Made by a program: the position numbers and the translations under genes. Shown here one piece after another: positions 18,531-28,337 of a stretch of 64,000 bases of DNA (positions are counted from its first letter, which is position 1; the number at the start of each line of letters is the position of its first letter). The notes beneath the pieces were generated by a model that was not told the origin of the DNA, did no database searches, and worked only from the letters and a program-made list of their open reading frames with translations. This DNA comes from DATARH01 sp035309005 (GTDB lineage: Bacteria; Pseudomonadota; Alphaproteobacteria; ATCC43930; CGMCC-115725), in the NCBI GenBank assembly GCA_035309005.1, contig DATGFP010000034.1:26559-90558 (forward strand), written 5' to 3'.

Positions 18531-19604
18531 ATGAGGCACGCGGTCGGGCTGATGAGCGGCACCTCGCTCGACGGCATCGATGTCGCGGCGATCGCGACCG
18601 ATGGCGAGCGCCGCGTCGCGGCCGGTCCGGCACTGACGCTGCCGTATCCCGACAGCTTCCGCGAGCAGTTGCGCAGTGTGCTCGGGGGCAGCGGGCCGAT
18701 CGGCGACGTCGAAGCCGAGCTGACCCACCGGCATGCCGCCGCGATCAGCGAGTTTCGCGGGCGCCACCCCGATGTCGCGATCGATCTGGTCGGCTTCCAC
18801 GGCCACACGATTCTGCATCGTCCGGCGGAGCGCCGCACCTGGCAGATCGGCGACGGCGCTCTGCTGGCGCGGCTCGTCGGAATTGATGTCGTCGGCGATT
18901 TTCGCAGTGCCGACGTGGCGGCCGGCGGCGAGGGCGCGCCGTTGGCGCCGCTCTACCATGCCGCGCTGGCGGCCGATGCGGCAAAGCCGGTGGCGGTGCT
19001 CAACCTCGGCGGCGTCGGCAATGTGACGTGGGTCGGCACGGGGATCGGCGCCGCCGCGGACGACATCCTCGCCTTCGACACCGGGCCCGGCAACGCCCTC
19101 ATTGACGACTGGGCGCGTCGCCACACCGGCAAGCCGGCCGATTTCGACGGGGTGTTGGCGCGCGCCGGGCGACCGTCAGCGGCGCATGTCGCGGCATTTT
19201 TGCAGCAGCCCTATTTTGCGCGCCGGCCGCCGAAATCGCTCGATCGCGACGATTTCCGCGATGCCCTGCCTGACGGTCTCGGGCCTGCCGACGGCGCGGC
19301 GACGCTGACCGAGATGACCGCCGCCGCCGTCGCTGCGGCGCTGCAGCATTTCCCCGCGCCGCCCTGCGAGTGGCTGGTGTGCGGCGGCGGCCGGCGCAAC
19401 CCGGCGCTGATGGCCGCGCTCGCCCGCCGCCTCGGGACGCCGGTGCGGCCCGTGGAGGATGTCGGCTGGGATGGCGACGCGCTGGAGGCGCAGGCCTTTG
19501 CCTATCTCGCGGTGCGCTCGCTGCACGGCCTGCCGTTGAGCCTGCCGACGACGACCGGCGCGCCGCACTCGGTGTGCGGCGGCCGGCTGTTTCGTCCCCG
19601 GTAA
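18531..19604 (+). CDS. anmK: Anhydro-N-acetylmuramic acid kinase
   Basis: A 357-aa kinase that opens and phosphorylates 1,6-anhydro-MurNAc during peptidoglycan recycling, giving MurNAc-6-phosphate. The ATP-binding signature GLMSGTSLDGID opens the protein, followed by GVGNVTW and AFDTGPGNALIDDW, and the CGGGRRNPALMAAL segment near the C-terminus. ATG 18531 places the phosphate loop at the usual distance from the start; an in-frame ATG 24 bases earlier lies inside tyrS. No MurQ etherase gene is adjacent. Confidence 0.95.
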   Translation: MRHAVGLMSGTSLDGIDVAAIATDGERRVAAGPALTLPYPDSFREQLRSVLGGSGPIGDVEAELTHRHAAAISEFRGRHPDVAIDLVGFHGHTILHRPAERRTWQIGDGALLARLVGIDVVGDFRSADVAAGGEGAPLAPLYHAALAADAAKPVAVLNLGGVGNVTWVGTGIGAAADDILAFDTGPGNALIDDWARRHTGKPADFDGVLARAGRPSAAHVAAFLQQPYFARRPPKSLDRDDFRDALPDGLGPADGAATLTEMTAAAVAAALQHFPAPPCEWLVCGGGRRNPALMAALARRLGTPVRPVEDVGWDGDALEAQAFAYLAVRSLHGLPLSLPTTTGAPHSVCGGRLFRPR

Positions 19605-19610
19605 GCGGCC

Positions 19611-19943
19611 TTACCGCACGACGATCTTGCCGACCATCATCGGGTGGATCGTGCAGAAATAGGTGAATTCGCCTGGCGCCGTGAACGTGTAGGAGAAGCT
19701 GTCCTTGGTGTCGAGCGCGGCCGAGCGGAACACCTTGCCCCTGTCGGTCACGGTGTGCGGCTGCTCGTCCTCGTTGACCCAGGTGACCTTGGTGCCGGTG
19801 GCGATCGATAGGGTCGTGGGATTGAACTTCATGCCGTGGATTTCGACCACCGCGGTGTTGGCCGCGACCGGCGTCGCGTCGGCGGCGAACGCCGCGGCGG
19901 GTATGGCGACGAGCGCCGCCGCGATCAGCAGGATCTTGGGCAT
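19611..19943 (-). CDS. Exported cupredoxin (plastocyanin/amicyanin-like blue copper protein)
   Basis: A 110-aa protein with a cleavable Sec signal (residues 1-20, ending AFA-AD) and one cupredoxin domain. Type 1 copper ligands are visible: His in DEQPHTV, then Cys, His and Met in FCTIHPMM. It probably carries electrons or senses oxidative conditions in the periplasm. A strong ribosome site AAAGGAG precedes the ATG. It lies downstream of the Tat-exported metallophosphoesterase gene (143 bases, partly filled by a repeat) and near a divergent ECF sigma/anti-sigma pair, which I take as one functional module. Confidence 0.93.
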   Translation of the reverse strand: MPKILLIAAALVAIPAAAFAADATPVAANTAVVEIHGMKFNPTTLSIATGTKVTWVNEDEQPHTVTDRGKVFRSAALDTKDSFSYTFTAPGEFTYFCTIHPMMVGKIVVR

Positions 19944-19991
19944 CGATAATCTCCTTTGCGCAATTCGATCCGATCGAGGCGCAGCAACCCC

Positions 19992-20073
19992 CGTCGCCCC
20001 CGCATACGCGGGGGTCCAGGGTGGCGGGCTCGAATTTGTGGCTCCGGGTTGCCCGCTTTCGCGGGAATGACGG
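19992..20073. repeat. Paired-palindrome intergenic element (family 1)
   Basis: Two short GC palindromes, 19992-20020 and 20051-20073, face each other as inverted copies. Each outer end reads CGTC followed by a C-rich/G-rich hairpin (CCCCCGC...GCGGGGG; CCCGC...GCGGG). The unit fills the gap between the metallophosphoesterase and cupredoxin genes. It is the same type as the units at 41936, 45041 and 60675 and as the ends of the GIY-YIG unit at 51063. Confidence 0.85.
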
Positions 20074-20086
20074 TCGGGGCGCCGGC

Positions 20087-21061
20087 CTAGACGGCGAGCG
20101 GGCTTTCGGTCAGCGCCGGCGCGCCCTTCTTGCTTTCGGCGAAAGCCACGGTGCGGACGCCGAGATACTTGCGCAGCTCCTCGGCCGGGACCTGCAGCGG
20201 ACCGGGGTTCGGCGCCGCGCCGGGCGCCGGCTGCGGATAGGCCGTCCCCCGCGCGGTGTGGAACGTGATATTGCCTTCGACCTTCTGGGCGATCTGGTGG
20301 ATGTGGCCGTTCAGCACGGTCACCGAGCCGAACCGCTTCAGGTAGCCGAGCGCGCGCGGCGCATCGGCGGTGCCCCAGCCCCAATCGGCATAAAGGGTCC
20401 ACAGCGGCAGATGCGCCATCACGACAATGGGCGTGCTGGCGGTGCGGGGGGCGAGGTCTTTTTCCATCCACTCCAGCTGCTCGTCGCCGAGCTGCGCGAG
20501 ACCGGCGGACTTAAACCCGGGCTTGAAATCGAACACATTGGTGAGGGCGACAAAATGCACCCCTGCGACATCGAAGCTGTACCAGCCGCGCCCCTGGGTC
20601 TTCTTGCCGTAGCGGGCGAGATAGGCCTTGCCGTTGTCGACGTCGGCGACGTCGTGCTCGCCCGGTATGTAGAAGACCTCCTTGTTGGCCCCCTTGATGA
20701 TCTGGTCGGCGGTGTCCCACTCCTCCTCTTTCGAGAGGTGGCTGATGTCGCCGGTATGGATCAGGAAAGCCGGCTGCGTCGGCATCGCCTTGATCTTGCC
20801 GATCGCCTCGGAGAGGGTGCCCGCCGGGTTTGGGTTGGCCGGCAGGTGGAAGCCGATATGGCTGTCGCTGATCTGCACGAAATTGAGGCTGCCCTTTGCC
20901 GCCTCGGCGGCCGATGCCTCGCCGATCAGCCCCAAGGTGCGCGGCACTCCGCCGCTGATCGTCCACGCCACGCCGGTGCCGGCCCACGCCATGCACTGCA
21001 ACATCCCGCGCCGGCTGACTTCACCACCACCCGATTTGCCGCGGTCCTTCGGCTCGTCCAT
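20087..21061 (-). CDS. Tat-exported metallophosphoesterase
   Basis: About 324 aa with a twin-arginine signal (SRRGMLQCMAWAGTG) and a calcineurin-like phosphoesterase domain. Metal ligands follow the usual order: DSH in QISDSHIG, GD in IHTGDIS, GEHD in place of GNHD/E, H in VMAHLPLW, and GHIH in LNGHIHQ. The Glu-for-Asn change in GEHD affects a residue that usually ligates metal. The substrate is unknown. Start ATG 21061 has GGAG six bases upstream; the frame also allows ATG 21064 and 21073. The cupredoxin gene follows, and an ECF sigma gene is divergent. Confidence 0.9.
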   Translation of the reverse strand: MDEPKDRGKSGGGEVSRRGMLQCMAWAGTGVAWTISGGVPRTLGLIGEASAAEAAKGSLNFVQISDSHIGFHLPANPNPAGTLSEAIGKIKAMPTQPAFLIHTGDISHLSKEEEWDTADQIIKGANKEVFYIPGEHDVADVDNGKAYLARYGKKTQGRGWYSFDVAGVHFVALTNVFDFKPGFKSAGLAQLGDEQLEWMEKDLAPRTASTPIVVMAHLPLWTLYADWGWGTADAPRALGYLKRFGSVTVLNGHIHQIAQKVEGNITFHTARGTAYPQPAPGAAPNPGPLQVPAEELRKYLGVRTVAFAESKKGAPALTESPLAV

Positions 21062-21069
21062 CATTCCCT

Positions 21070-21098
21070 CCATCGTCGGAATCGTCCGACGGCGATGG
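21070..21098. promoter_or_regulatory. Inverted repeat at the metallophosphoesterase 5' end
   Basis: CCATCG at 21070 pairs with CGATGG at 21093, and inside it TCGGA-ATCG-TCCGA forms a second stem. The structure lies in the divergent region between the metallophosphoesterase and the ECF sigma gene and touches the metallophosphoesterase ribosome site. It may be an operator or a translational hairpin; I have no direct support for either. Confidence 0.3.
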
Positions 21099-21213
21099 AG
21101 ACCGGGTCCGCTGGCGATTTATTTCGTCGCGCGAAAAATATTCCGCCGCGGCAGAATAAGCCGGGCCGCCATCGAGTCGGATATGTCGGCGGCTGATCGG
21201 GCTGACGGGTGCC

Positions 21214-21753
21214 GTGCCGGGTTCATTGCGTGACGATGCGTTCGAGGCGGTTGTGCTGCCGCATCTCGATGCCGCCTACAATTTGGCGCGCTGGCTGACG
21301 CGCGACGCGGCGGCGGCGGAGGATGTGGTGCAGGAGGCTGTTCTGCGCGCGCTGACATATTTCGCGAGCTTCAAGGGCGTCAATCCGCGCGCCTGGCTGC
21401 TGCAGATCGTGCGCAATACCGCCTACGCCTCGCACAGCCTCGATCGCGGGGTGCAGTTCGTGCCGATCGGGGAGGCCGGAGAGCTGGGCGCCGTCGCGGC
21501 CGAGGATCTCGTGTCGGATGCGGACGATCCCGAAATGGCGTTGATCCGGGCGCGCGGCGAGCGGCAGGTGCACAAGTTGATCGCCGCCCTGCCGGTCGAG
21601 TTGCGCGAGCCGCTCGTCCTGCGCGAATTGGAGGAGGTGTCGTACAAGGAGATCGCCGAGATCACCCGTGTCCCGATCGGCACCGTGATGTCGCGGCTGT
21701 TTCGGGCGCGCCGGCTGCTGGCGCGGGCCGCCGCCGAGTGCGACGGGCGATGA
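21214..21753 (+). CDS. ECF-family RNA polymerase sigma factor
   Basis: A 179-aa group IV sigma factor. Region 2 contains YNLARWLTRDAAAAEDVVQEA and region 4 has REPLVLRELEEVSYKEIAEI followed by VPIGTVMSRLFRARRLL, the helix-turn-helix. The start is GTG 21214; TTG 21226 is an alternative. Its stop overlaps the next gene's ATG (ATGA), which encodes a zinc anti-sigma factor, so it is very likely controlled by that protein. Likely targets include its own operon and the divergent metallophosphoesterase-cupredoxin genes. Confidence 0.95.
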   Translation: MPGSLRDDAFEAVVLPHLDAAYNLARWLTRDAAAAEDVVQEAVLRALTYFASFKGVNPRAWLLQIVRNTAYASHSLDRGVQFVPIGEAGELGAVAAEDLVSDADDPEMALIRARGERQVHKLIAALPVELREPLVLRELEEVSYKEIAEITRVPIGTVMSRLFRARRLLARAAAECDGR

Positions 21754-22532
21754 ACGCGGCGGCACCCCACTGCGACCAGGTTCTGCTGGTCCAGGCCGAG
21801 CTCGACGGCGAACTCGACGCCGCTGCCGCGGCGGCGCTGGCGGCGCACCGCGCCGGTTGCCCGATCTGCCAGGAGGCCGCGGCGGAGCTGAGCGCCGCGC
21901 GCCGGCTGGTCGCCGGTGCAAGCCTCTACCAGGCGATGCCGGTGGACTTGCGTGCCCGCATCGCGACGCAGATCGCCGCCGCGGCGCCGCGCCGCGCCGC
22001 CGGCGATTCTCCGCGCGGCCGCTCGCTGTTCGTGAAGTGGTGGCAATCGGCCGCCGGTTTCGGGCTTGGCGCGGCGTGCGCCGCCGCGCTCCTCTTGCTG
22101 ACGCTGACGCCGCGCCAGCCGGAACTCGTCGATCAGCTGGTGGCGAGCCACATCCGCGCCTTGCAGCCGGGCCACCTCGAAGACGTCGTCTCGACCGACC
22201 AGCACACGGTCAAGCCGTGGTTCGACGGCCGCATCGATTTCGCGCCACCGGTCAAGGACCTCGCGGCCGAGCGCTTCCCGTTGCGCGGCGGCCGGCTCGA
22301 CTACCTCGACGGCAGGCCGGTCGCGGCGCTGGTCTATCAGCGCGACAAGCACCTGATCGATCTCTTCGTCTGGTCCGCGACGCCTGGCGCGGCGCAGCCT
22401 CCGGACACCGCCGAGCGGCAGGGTTACAACCTCGTACACTGGACAACCGGCGGCATGACGCTGTGGGCGGTGTCCGACCTCGAACTGCGCCAGCTGCGCG
22501 AATTCGCGCAGGATTGGCAACGATCGCCTTGA
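21750..22532 (+). CDS. Zinc-type (ZAS-like) transmembrane anti-sigma factor
   Basis: A 260-aa single-pass membrane protein. The cytoplasmic N-terminus carries the His-x3-Cys-x2-Cys zinc anti-sigma signature in HRAGCPICQEA. One membrane segment follows (GFGLGAACAAALLLLTL, about residue 110), then a periplasmic domain of about 140 residues (VSTDQHTVKPWFDGRIDFAP; GGRLDYLDGRPVAALVYQRD), which matches the sensor part of FecR/ChrR-unrelated anti-sigmas that follow ECF genes in alphaproteobacteria. It should hold the ECF factor encoded immediately upstream until an envelope signal arrives. Confidence 0.9.
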   Translation: MNAAAPHCDQVLLVQAELDGELDAAAAAALAAHRAGCPICQEAAAELSAARRLVAGASLYQAMPVDLRARIATQIAAAAPRRAAGDSPRGRSLFVKWWQSAAGFGLGAACAAALLLLTLTPRQPELVDQLVASHIRALQPGHLEDVVSTDQHTVKPWFDGRIDFAPPVKDLAAERFPLRGGRLDYLDGRPVAALVYQRDKHLIDLFVWSATPGAAQPPDTAERQGYNLVHWTTGGMTLWAVSDLELRQLREFAQDWQRSP

Positions 22533-22584
22533 CCGGCGGGGCGGCGTCGCGTCGAATTGAGCGCTGGCGTCCCATGGCAGGCGA

Positions 22585-23343
22585 ATGATCGAGGTCCGCA
22601 GTCTCACGAAATCTTTCGGCGATCTGCGGGTGGTTCAGGACGTCAGTTTCGTCGCGCGGGACGGCGAGATCACCGGTCTGATAGGCCCGAACGGCGCCGG
22701 CAAGACCACGATGTTTCGCCTGATCTGCACGGTGCTGCGGCCCGATCTGGGCGCCACCTTGATCGACGGCATCGATTCGCAGGCTGATCCGCTGGCGGCG
22801 CGCCGGCGGATCGGCGTTCTGCCCGATGTGCGCGGGCTCTATCCCCGCCTGACGGCGCGCGAGCATCTGCGCTATTTCGGCCGGCTGCATGGGCTGGGGC
22901 GCGATGAACTCGAAGCGCGGATCGACGAATTGGTCGAGACGCTGCGCATGGAGGATTTCATCGATCGCCGGGCGCGCGGCTTTTCCCGCGGCCAGCAGAT
23001 GAAGGTGGCGCTCGGCCGCGCCCTGGTGCACCGGCCGCACAACATCATGCTCGACGAGCCGACCAACGGCCTCGACGTGGCGTCCAGCCGCGCGGTGCGC
23101 GACCTCTTGCGGCAGTTTCGCACCGAAGGCCGCTGCATTCTCTTGACCAGCCATATCATGCAGGAGGTCGCGGCGCTGGCCGACCGGATCGTCGTGCTGC
23201 TCGGCGGCCGCATCGTGCTCGCCGGGACGACGGACGAACTGCGCCGCGCCACCGGCCTCGACGACCTCGAAGAAATCTTCATGGCGGCGACGCAGGAAGC
23301 GGCGGCCGCGCCGACCGCGCCGGCGCTCGCCGCGGGGGAGTGA
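22585..23343 (+). CDS. ABC transporter ATP-binding protein (NatA-like)
   Basis: A 252-aa ATPase with Walker A GPNGAGKTT, the signature loop FSRGQQMKVALGRAL, and Walker B NIMLDEPTNGLD. The D-loop and the H-loop (LLTSHIMQEV) are intact. The nearest described type is NatA of NatAB sodium exporters, but the substrate cannot be read from the ATPase. It ends four bases into the permease gene region (overlap of stop and possible GTG), so the two form an exporter. Confidence 0.92.
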   Translation: MIEVRSLTKSFGDLRVVQDVSFVARDGEITGLIGPNGAGKTTMFRLICTVLRPDLGATLIDGIDSQADPLAARRRIGVLPDVRGLYPRLTAREHLRYFGRLHGLGRDELEARIDELVETLRMEDFIDRRARGFSRGQQMKVALGRALVHRPHNIMLDEPTNGLDVASSRAVRDLLRQFRTEGRCILLTSHIMQEVAALADRIVVLLGGRIVLAGTTDELRRATGLDDLEEIFMAATQEAAAAPTAPALAAGE

Positions 23344-23345
23344 GG

Positions 23346-24512
23346 ATGCGGGCCATCCTCACGGTGTTCCGCAAGGAAATGGTCGACCACCTGCGCGACA
23401 AGCGCAGCATCCTGGTGGCGATGATCTATCCGCTGATGGGGCCGCTGCTGCTCGGCGTGATGATCCTGTTTGTCGGTGGCTCGATCCGGGTCAACGAAGC
23501 CGCCCCGCTGCTGGTGCCGGTCGTCAATCCCGGCAACGCCCCCGATCTCGTCCGCTTCCTGGAGCGCCAGGGCGCGACGATCGAGGAGCTGTCGAGCGAT
23601 CCGACGGCGCTGGTTTCGGGCGGCGGCGCAGCCTTTGCGATGATCTTGCCGGTCAAGGCCGAGGCGGGCGGGCAGGTCCCGGCCCGGGTGCGCCTGGTCA
23701 CCAACCCGTCGCGCGTCGACAGCATCGTCGCAACCGGCCGGATGATCGGGCTCTTGAACGATTACCAGCGTCAGGCGCTGCGCGGCCGGCTGCAGGCCGC
23801 CGGGCTGCCCGCCGCGGTGATGAACGTCTTGGACATCGAGCAGCAGAACGTCGGCCGCGCCGCCGGCCCATCGGTCATCCTGCTCGCGATGATCCCGCCA
23901 TTCATCATCTTCACGCTGTTCACCGGCGGGGTGCATGTCGCGCTCGATTCGACCTGCGGCGAGCGCGAGCGCGGCTCGTTCGAGCCGTTGATGATGAACC
24001 CGGTGACCCGCGTCCAGGTATTGACCGGCAAGCTCGGCGCGACGATCGTCTTCACGCTGATGGCGGTCGGGGTGCAGGCGGTCGCGTTCTGGGTCATGCT
24101 GCATTCGGTGCCGCGCGATTCGCTTGGGCTGATCGCGCCGCCAACCACGCTGCGCCTGTTATTGATCGTCTCGGTTTGCCTGCCGCTCGTCGTGCTCGCC
24201 GCGGCGACGCAATTACTGATCTCGGCGGTCACCCGCAGCATGAAAGAGGCGCAAACTTATCTCGGGCTCCTGCCGCTGATCCCGGGCATCGCGGGCATGG
24301 TGCTGGCGCTGGCGCCAGTCAACGCCCGCCCGCTCCTCGCCGCGATCCCGACCTTCGGCCAGACCTTGCTGATGGGCCAATTGGTGCGCAGCGAGGATGT
24401 CAGCCTCGCGTTTGTCGGCATTACCGCGCTGGCGACGCTGACCGCGACCGGGCTGCTACTGCTGCTCGGCTTCCGTCTCTACGAGCGCGAAGCGATCCTC
24501 TTCCCGCCGTAG
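23346..24512 (+). CDS. ABC-2 type permease (NatB-like)
   Basis: About 388 aa with six membrane segments and a large external loop after the first (residues about 40-170), the layout of NatB/YhaP-like permeases. It opens MRAILTVFRKEMVDHLRDKRS, typical of NatB, and contains GERERGSFEPLMMNPVTR, the coupling helix. ATG 23346 has GGAG five bases upstream; GTG 23340 overlaps the ATPase stop and is also possible. With the upstream ATPase it forms an exporter of unknown substrate. Confidence 0.92.
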   Translation: MRAILTVFRKEMVDHLRDKRSILVAMIYPLMGPLLLGVMILFVGGSIRVNEAAPLLVPVVNPGNAPDLVRFLERQGATIEELSSDPTALVSGGGAAFAMILPVKAEAGGQVPARVRLVTNPSRVDSIVATGRMIGLLNDYQRQALRGRLQAAGLPAAVMNVLDIEQQNVGRAAGPSVILLAMIPPFIIFTLFTGGVHVALDSTCGERERGSFEPLMMNPVTRVQVLTGKLGATIVFTLMAVGVQAVAFWVMLHSVPRDSLGLIAPPTTLRLLLIVSVCLPLVVLAAATQLLISAVTRSMKEAQTYLGLLPLIPGIAGMVLALAPVNARPLLAAIPTFGQTLLMGQLVRSEDVSLAFVGITALATLTATGLLLLLGFRLYEREAILFPP

Positions 24513-24600
24513 CGGTCAGGGTGGCGCCTCGCGCATCCGCCGGTGCCGAGAATCCACGCCCCGATCGCGAGGCATTCGATATCGTCCATCGCCGACGGGC

Positions 24601-24713
24601 GTGCTTCGAGACGCGCGCTGTGCGCGCTCCTCAGCATGACGGTCCGTTGTGGATGGCAGCAAGAAAGAACGTCATCCTGAGGAAGCCGCGAAGCGGCTGT
24701 CTCGAAGGACGCA
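24601..24713. repeat. Paired inverted repeat, GTCATCCTGAGG type (family 2)
   Basis: Two imperfect inverted copies at 24601-24642 and 24669-24713. Each carries CATGACG or CGTCATCC at its inner end, a CTCAG/CTGAGG block, a small GC palindrome, and CTCGAAG/CTTCGAG at its outer end. They fill the gap between the ABC permease and the CoA-transferase gene. The outer parts may form a long hairpin and end transcription of the transporter. Confidence 0.8.
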
Positions 24714-24766
24714 ACGGCGCAATCCAGCCGTTCCGGTCCTATGTTTCAAAAAAGGAGGCTCGCCGC

Positions 24767-25945
24767 GTGCCGCTTTCGGGGATCAGGGTCGTTGACCTGA
24801 CGCGCATTCTGGCGGGGCCGTTCTGCACGATGATGCTGGCCGACAAGGGGGCCGACATCGTCAAGGTCGAGACCCCCGGGGTGGGTGACCCGCTGCGCGG
24901 CCAGGGCGTCACCCGCGACGGCCTCTCGTGGTATTTCGCCGCGTTCAACCGCAACAAGCGCTCGCTGTCGCTCAACCTGCGCAGTGATGAAGGCAAGGCC
25001 GTGCTGGCGCGGCTGATCGCGGCGAGCGACGTCCTGGTCGAGAATTTCCGCCCGGGCGTCATGGCGCAGATGGGCTTCGACGAAGCGCGCCTGAAGCAAC
25101 TGAAGCCGGACCTCGTCTATTGCAACATCAGCGGCTTTGGCACCAGCGGCCCCTATCGCGACCGCCCCAGCTTCGACTTTATCGCGCAGGCGATGAGCGG
25201 CTTCATGGCGGTGACCGGCGGCGCCGACGGGCCGCCATTGCGCGCCGGCCCGCCGATCGCCGACCTCGTCGCCGGGCTTTATGGCGCATTGGGCGTGTGC
25301 GCGGCGCTGGTCAAGCGCGGCCGCGGCGGCGCCGGCGAGCGGGTCGGGGCGAGCCTCAACAACGGCCTCGTGAGCCTCCTCGGCTTTCTCGCCGCCAATC
25401 ATCTGGCGACCGGCGAGGAACCGGGGCGCAGCGGCAACGACCACGCGATCGTCGCGCCCTACGGCATGTTCCGCACCAAAGACGGCGAAGTGGCGCTGGC
25501 GCCGTCGCAGGAGCAATCCTACCAGCGCCTGGTCGACGCGCTGGCGGCGCCCGAATGGCGCGACGACCCGCGCTTTCGCAGCAACGATCTGCGCGTCGCC
25601 AACCGCGCCGCGATCAACGCGGCGGTCGAGGCCCGGCTTATGGCCAATACGACCGAATATTGGATCGCCAAGCTCAACGCCGCCGGCGTGCCGTGCGGCC
25701 GTGTCATGGGGCTCGCGGAAGTCTTCGCCGACCCGCAAATCGTCGACCAGGAGATGGTGCTGACGCAGGACCATCCCGGGCACGGCGCGGTCAAGATGCT
25801 GGGCTTCCCGATCAAGTTCGCGGATGCGCCATGCCGCCTGCGCCGCCCGGCGCCGGAGATCGGCGCCGACAGCGACGCGGTGTTGCGCGAGCTCGGCTAC
25901 AGGGCGGCGGAAATCGCCGCGCTGCGCGCTGCCGGAATCGTGTAA
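24767..25945 (+). CDS. CaiB/BaiF (class III) CoA-transferase
   Basis: A 392-aa enzyme that moves CoA between carboxylic acids. The N-terminus reads LSGIRVVDLTRILAGPFCTM, and KVETPGVGDPLRG, AFNRNKRSLSLNL, LVENFRPGVMAQMG and YCNISGFGTSGPY are all family landmarks. The catalytic Asp region is visible at SFDFIAQAMSGFM. Start GTG 24767 is fixed by AAAGGAGG eight bases before it; the open frame further upstream runs through a repeat. Its particular acid substrate is unknown. It converges on the ribokinase gene. Confidence 0.92.
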   Translation: MPLSGIRVVDLTRILAGPFCTMMLADKGADIVKVETPGVGDPLRGQGVTRDGLSWYFAAFNRNKRSLSLNLRSDEGKAVLARLIAASDVLVENFRPGVMAQMGFDEARLKQLKPDLVYCNISGFGTSGPYRDRPSFDFIAQAMSGFMAVTGGADGPPLRAGPPIADLVAGLYGALGVCAALVKRGRGGAGERVGASLNNGLVSLLGFLAANHLATGEEPGRSGNDHAIVAPYGMFRTKDGEVALAPSQEQSYQRLVDALAAPEWRDDPRFRSNDLRVANRAAINAAVEARLMANTTEYWIAKLNAAGVPCGRVMGLAEVFADPQIVDQEMVLTQDHPGHGAVKMLGFPIKFADAPCRLRRPAPEIGADSDAVLRELGYRAAEIAALRAAGIV

Positions 25946-25952
25946 CAGGCGC

Positions 25953-26843
25953 TCACCTCGGCAATCGCGCCGCCGCCGCGGCGATCGCGGCCCGGTCCGG
26001 CATCGCGCTCTGCGCCCCCGCCGCGAGGCAGGCAAGCCCGGCCGCGGCGCTGGCCCGGCGCAGCGCCTCGGGTAGCGCCTGAGCATCGTCGAGCGCCGCC
26101 GCCAGCACGCCGACGAAGGTGTCGCCGGCGCCGGTGGTGTCGACCGGCGTCACCGCCAGCGCCGGCGTCCCGATGCGGCCGCCATCGGCGAGGTAGGCGA
26201 TCGAGCCTGCGGCGCCGCGTGTCACGACGAGCGCCAGGCGCAGCCGGCGCGCCAGCCCGGCCGGGTCGCCGCCGAGCGCCGCCGCCTCGCCCTCGTTGGC
26301 GACGAGGATGTCGAGTTCGGCGAGGATCGATCGCTCGATCGCCGCCGCCGGCGCGAGGTTGAGGATCGTGCGGCCGCCGGCGGCGCGAGCGCGGCGAACT
26401 AGCGCCCAGTTCTGGGTCGCCGGCACCTCCATCTGGCAGATCAGCGTCGCGTCCGGGCCGAGCAGCGCGTCCGGCACCGCCGCCGCGTCGGCCGCATGAT
26501 TGGCGCCCGAGGCGACCGCGATCAGGTTTTCGCCGCGACCCTCGCCCGCGCTCCCGACCATGATCGCGGCGCAGCCGGTCGGTCGCGCGACGCGCCGCAC
26601 CAAAGCGAGATCGACGCCGTCGCGGCGCAGGTTTTCCAGCGCGATTGCCGCGAAGGCGTCGCCGCCGACCGCGCCCGCCATTGCGACCGCCGCCCCGGCG
26701 CGGCATGCCGCCAATGCCTGGTTGGCGCCCTTGCCGCCGGGCAATAGCGCGTAGTCGCCGCCGAGCACGGTCTCGCCCGGAAGCGGCAAATGCGGCACCG
26801 GCACCACGACATCGATGTTGATCGAGCCAAAGACGAGGATCAC
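25953..26843 (-). CDS. rbsK: PfkB-family ribokinase
   Basis: A 296-aa sugar kinase close to ribokinase, which makes ribose 5-phosphate. It starts MILVFGSINIDVV, has the first PfkB signature LLPGGKGANQALAA, and the second signature VDTTGAGDTFVGVLAA with the catalytic Asp. No ribose transporter or lac-type repressor lies nearby, so substrate specificity is inferred only from similarity to RbsK. It is divergent from the M20 peptidase gene (59 bases). Confidence 0.85.
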   Translation of the reverse strand: MILVFGSINIDVVVPVPHLPLPGETVLGGDYALLPGGKGANQALAACRAGAAVAMAGAVGGDAFAAIALENLRRDGVDLALVRRVARPTGCAAIMVGSAGEGRGENLIAVASGANHAADAAAVPDALLGPDATLICQMEVPATQNWALVRRARAAGGRTILNLAPAAAIERSILAELDILVANEGEAAALGGDPAGLARRLRLALVVTRGAAGSIAYLADGGRIGTPALAVTPVDTTGAGDTFVGVLAAALDDAQALPEALRRASAAAGLACLAAGAQSAMPDRAAIAAAAARLPR

Positions 26844-26902
26844 GGCGCGCGGCCTTCGACCGGGTTGCCCGCCGGTGGTAGCATGGCGCGCCGCAAACGG
26901 GG

Positions 26903-28333
<1,431 letters not shown>

Positions 28334-28337
28334 CGCG

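Noticed and set aside
19992..20073. CRISPR-like repeat reading of the paired palindromes
   Set aside because: Two arms only, inverted rather than direct, no regular spacers and no cas genes in the window.
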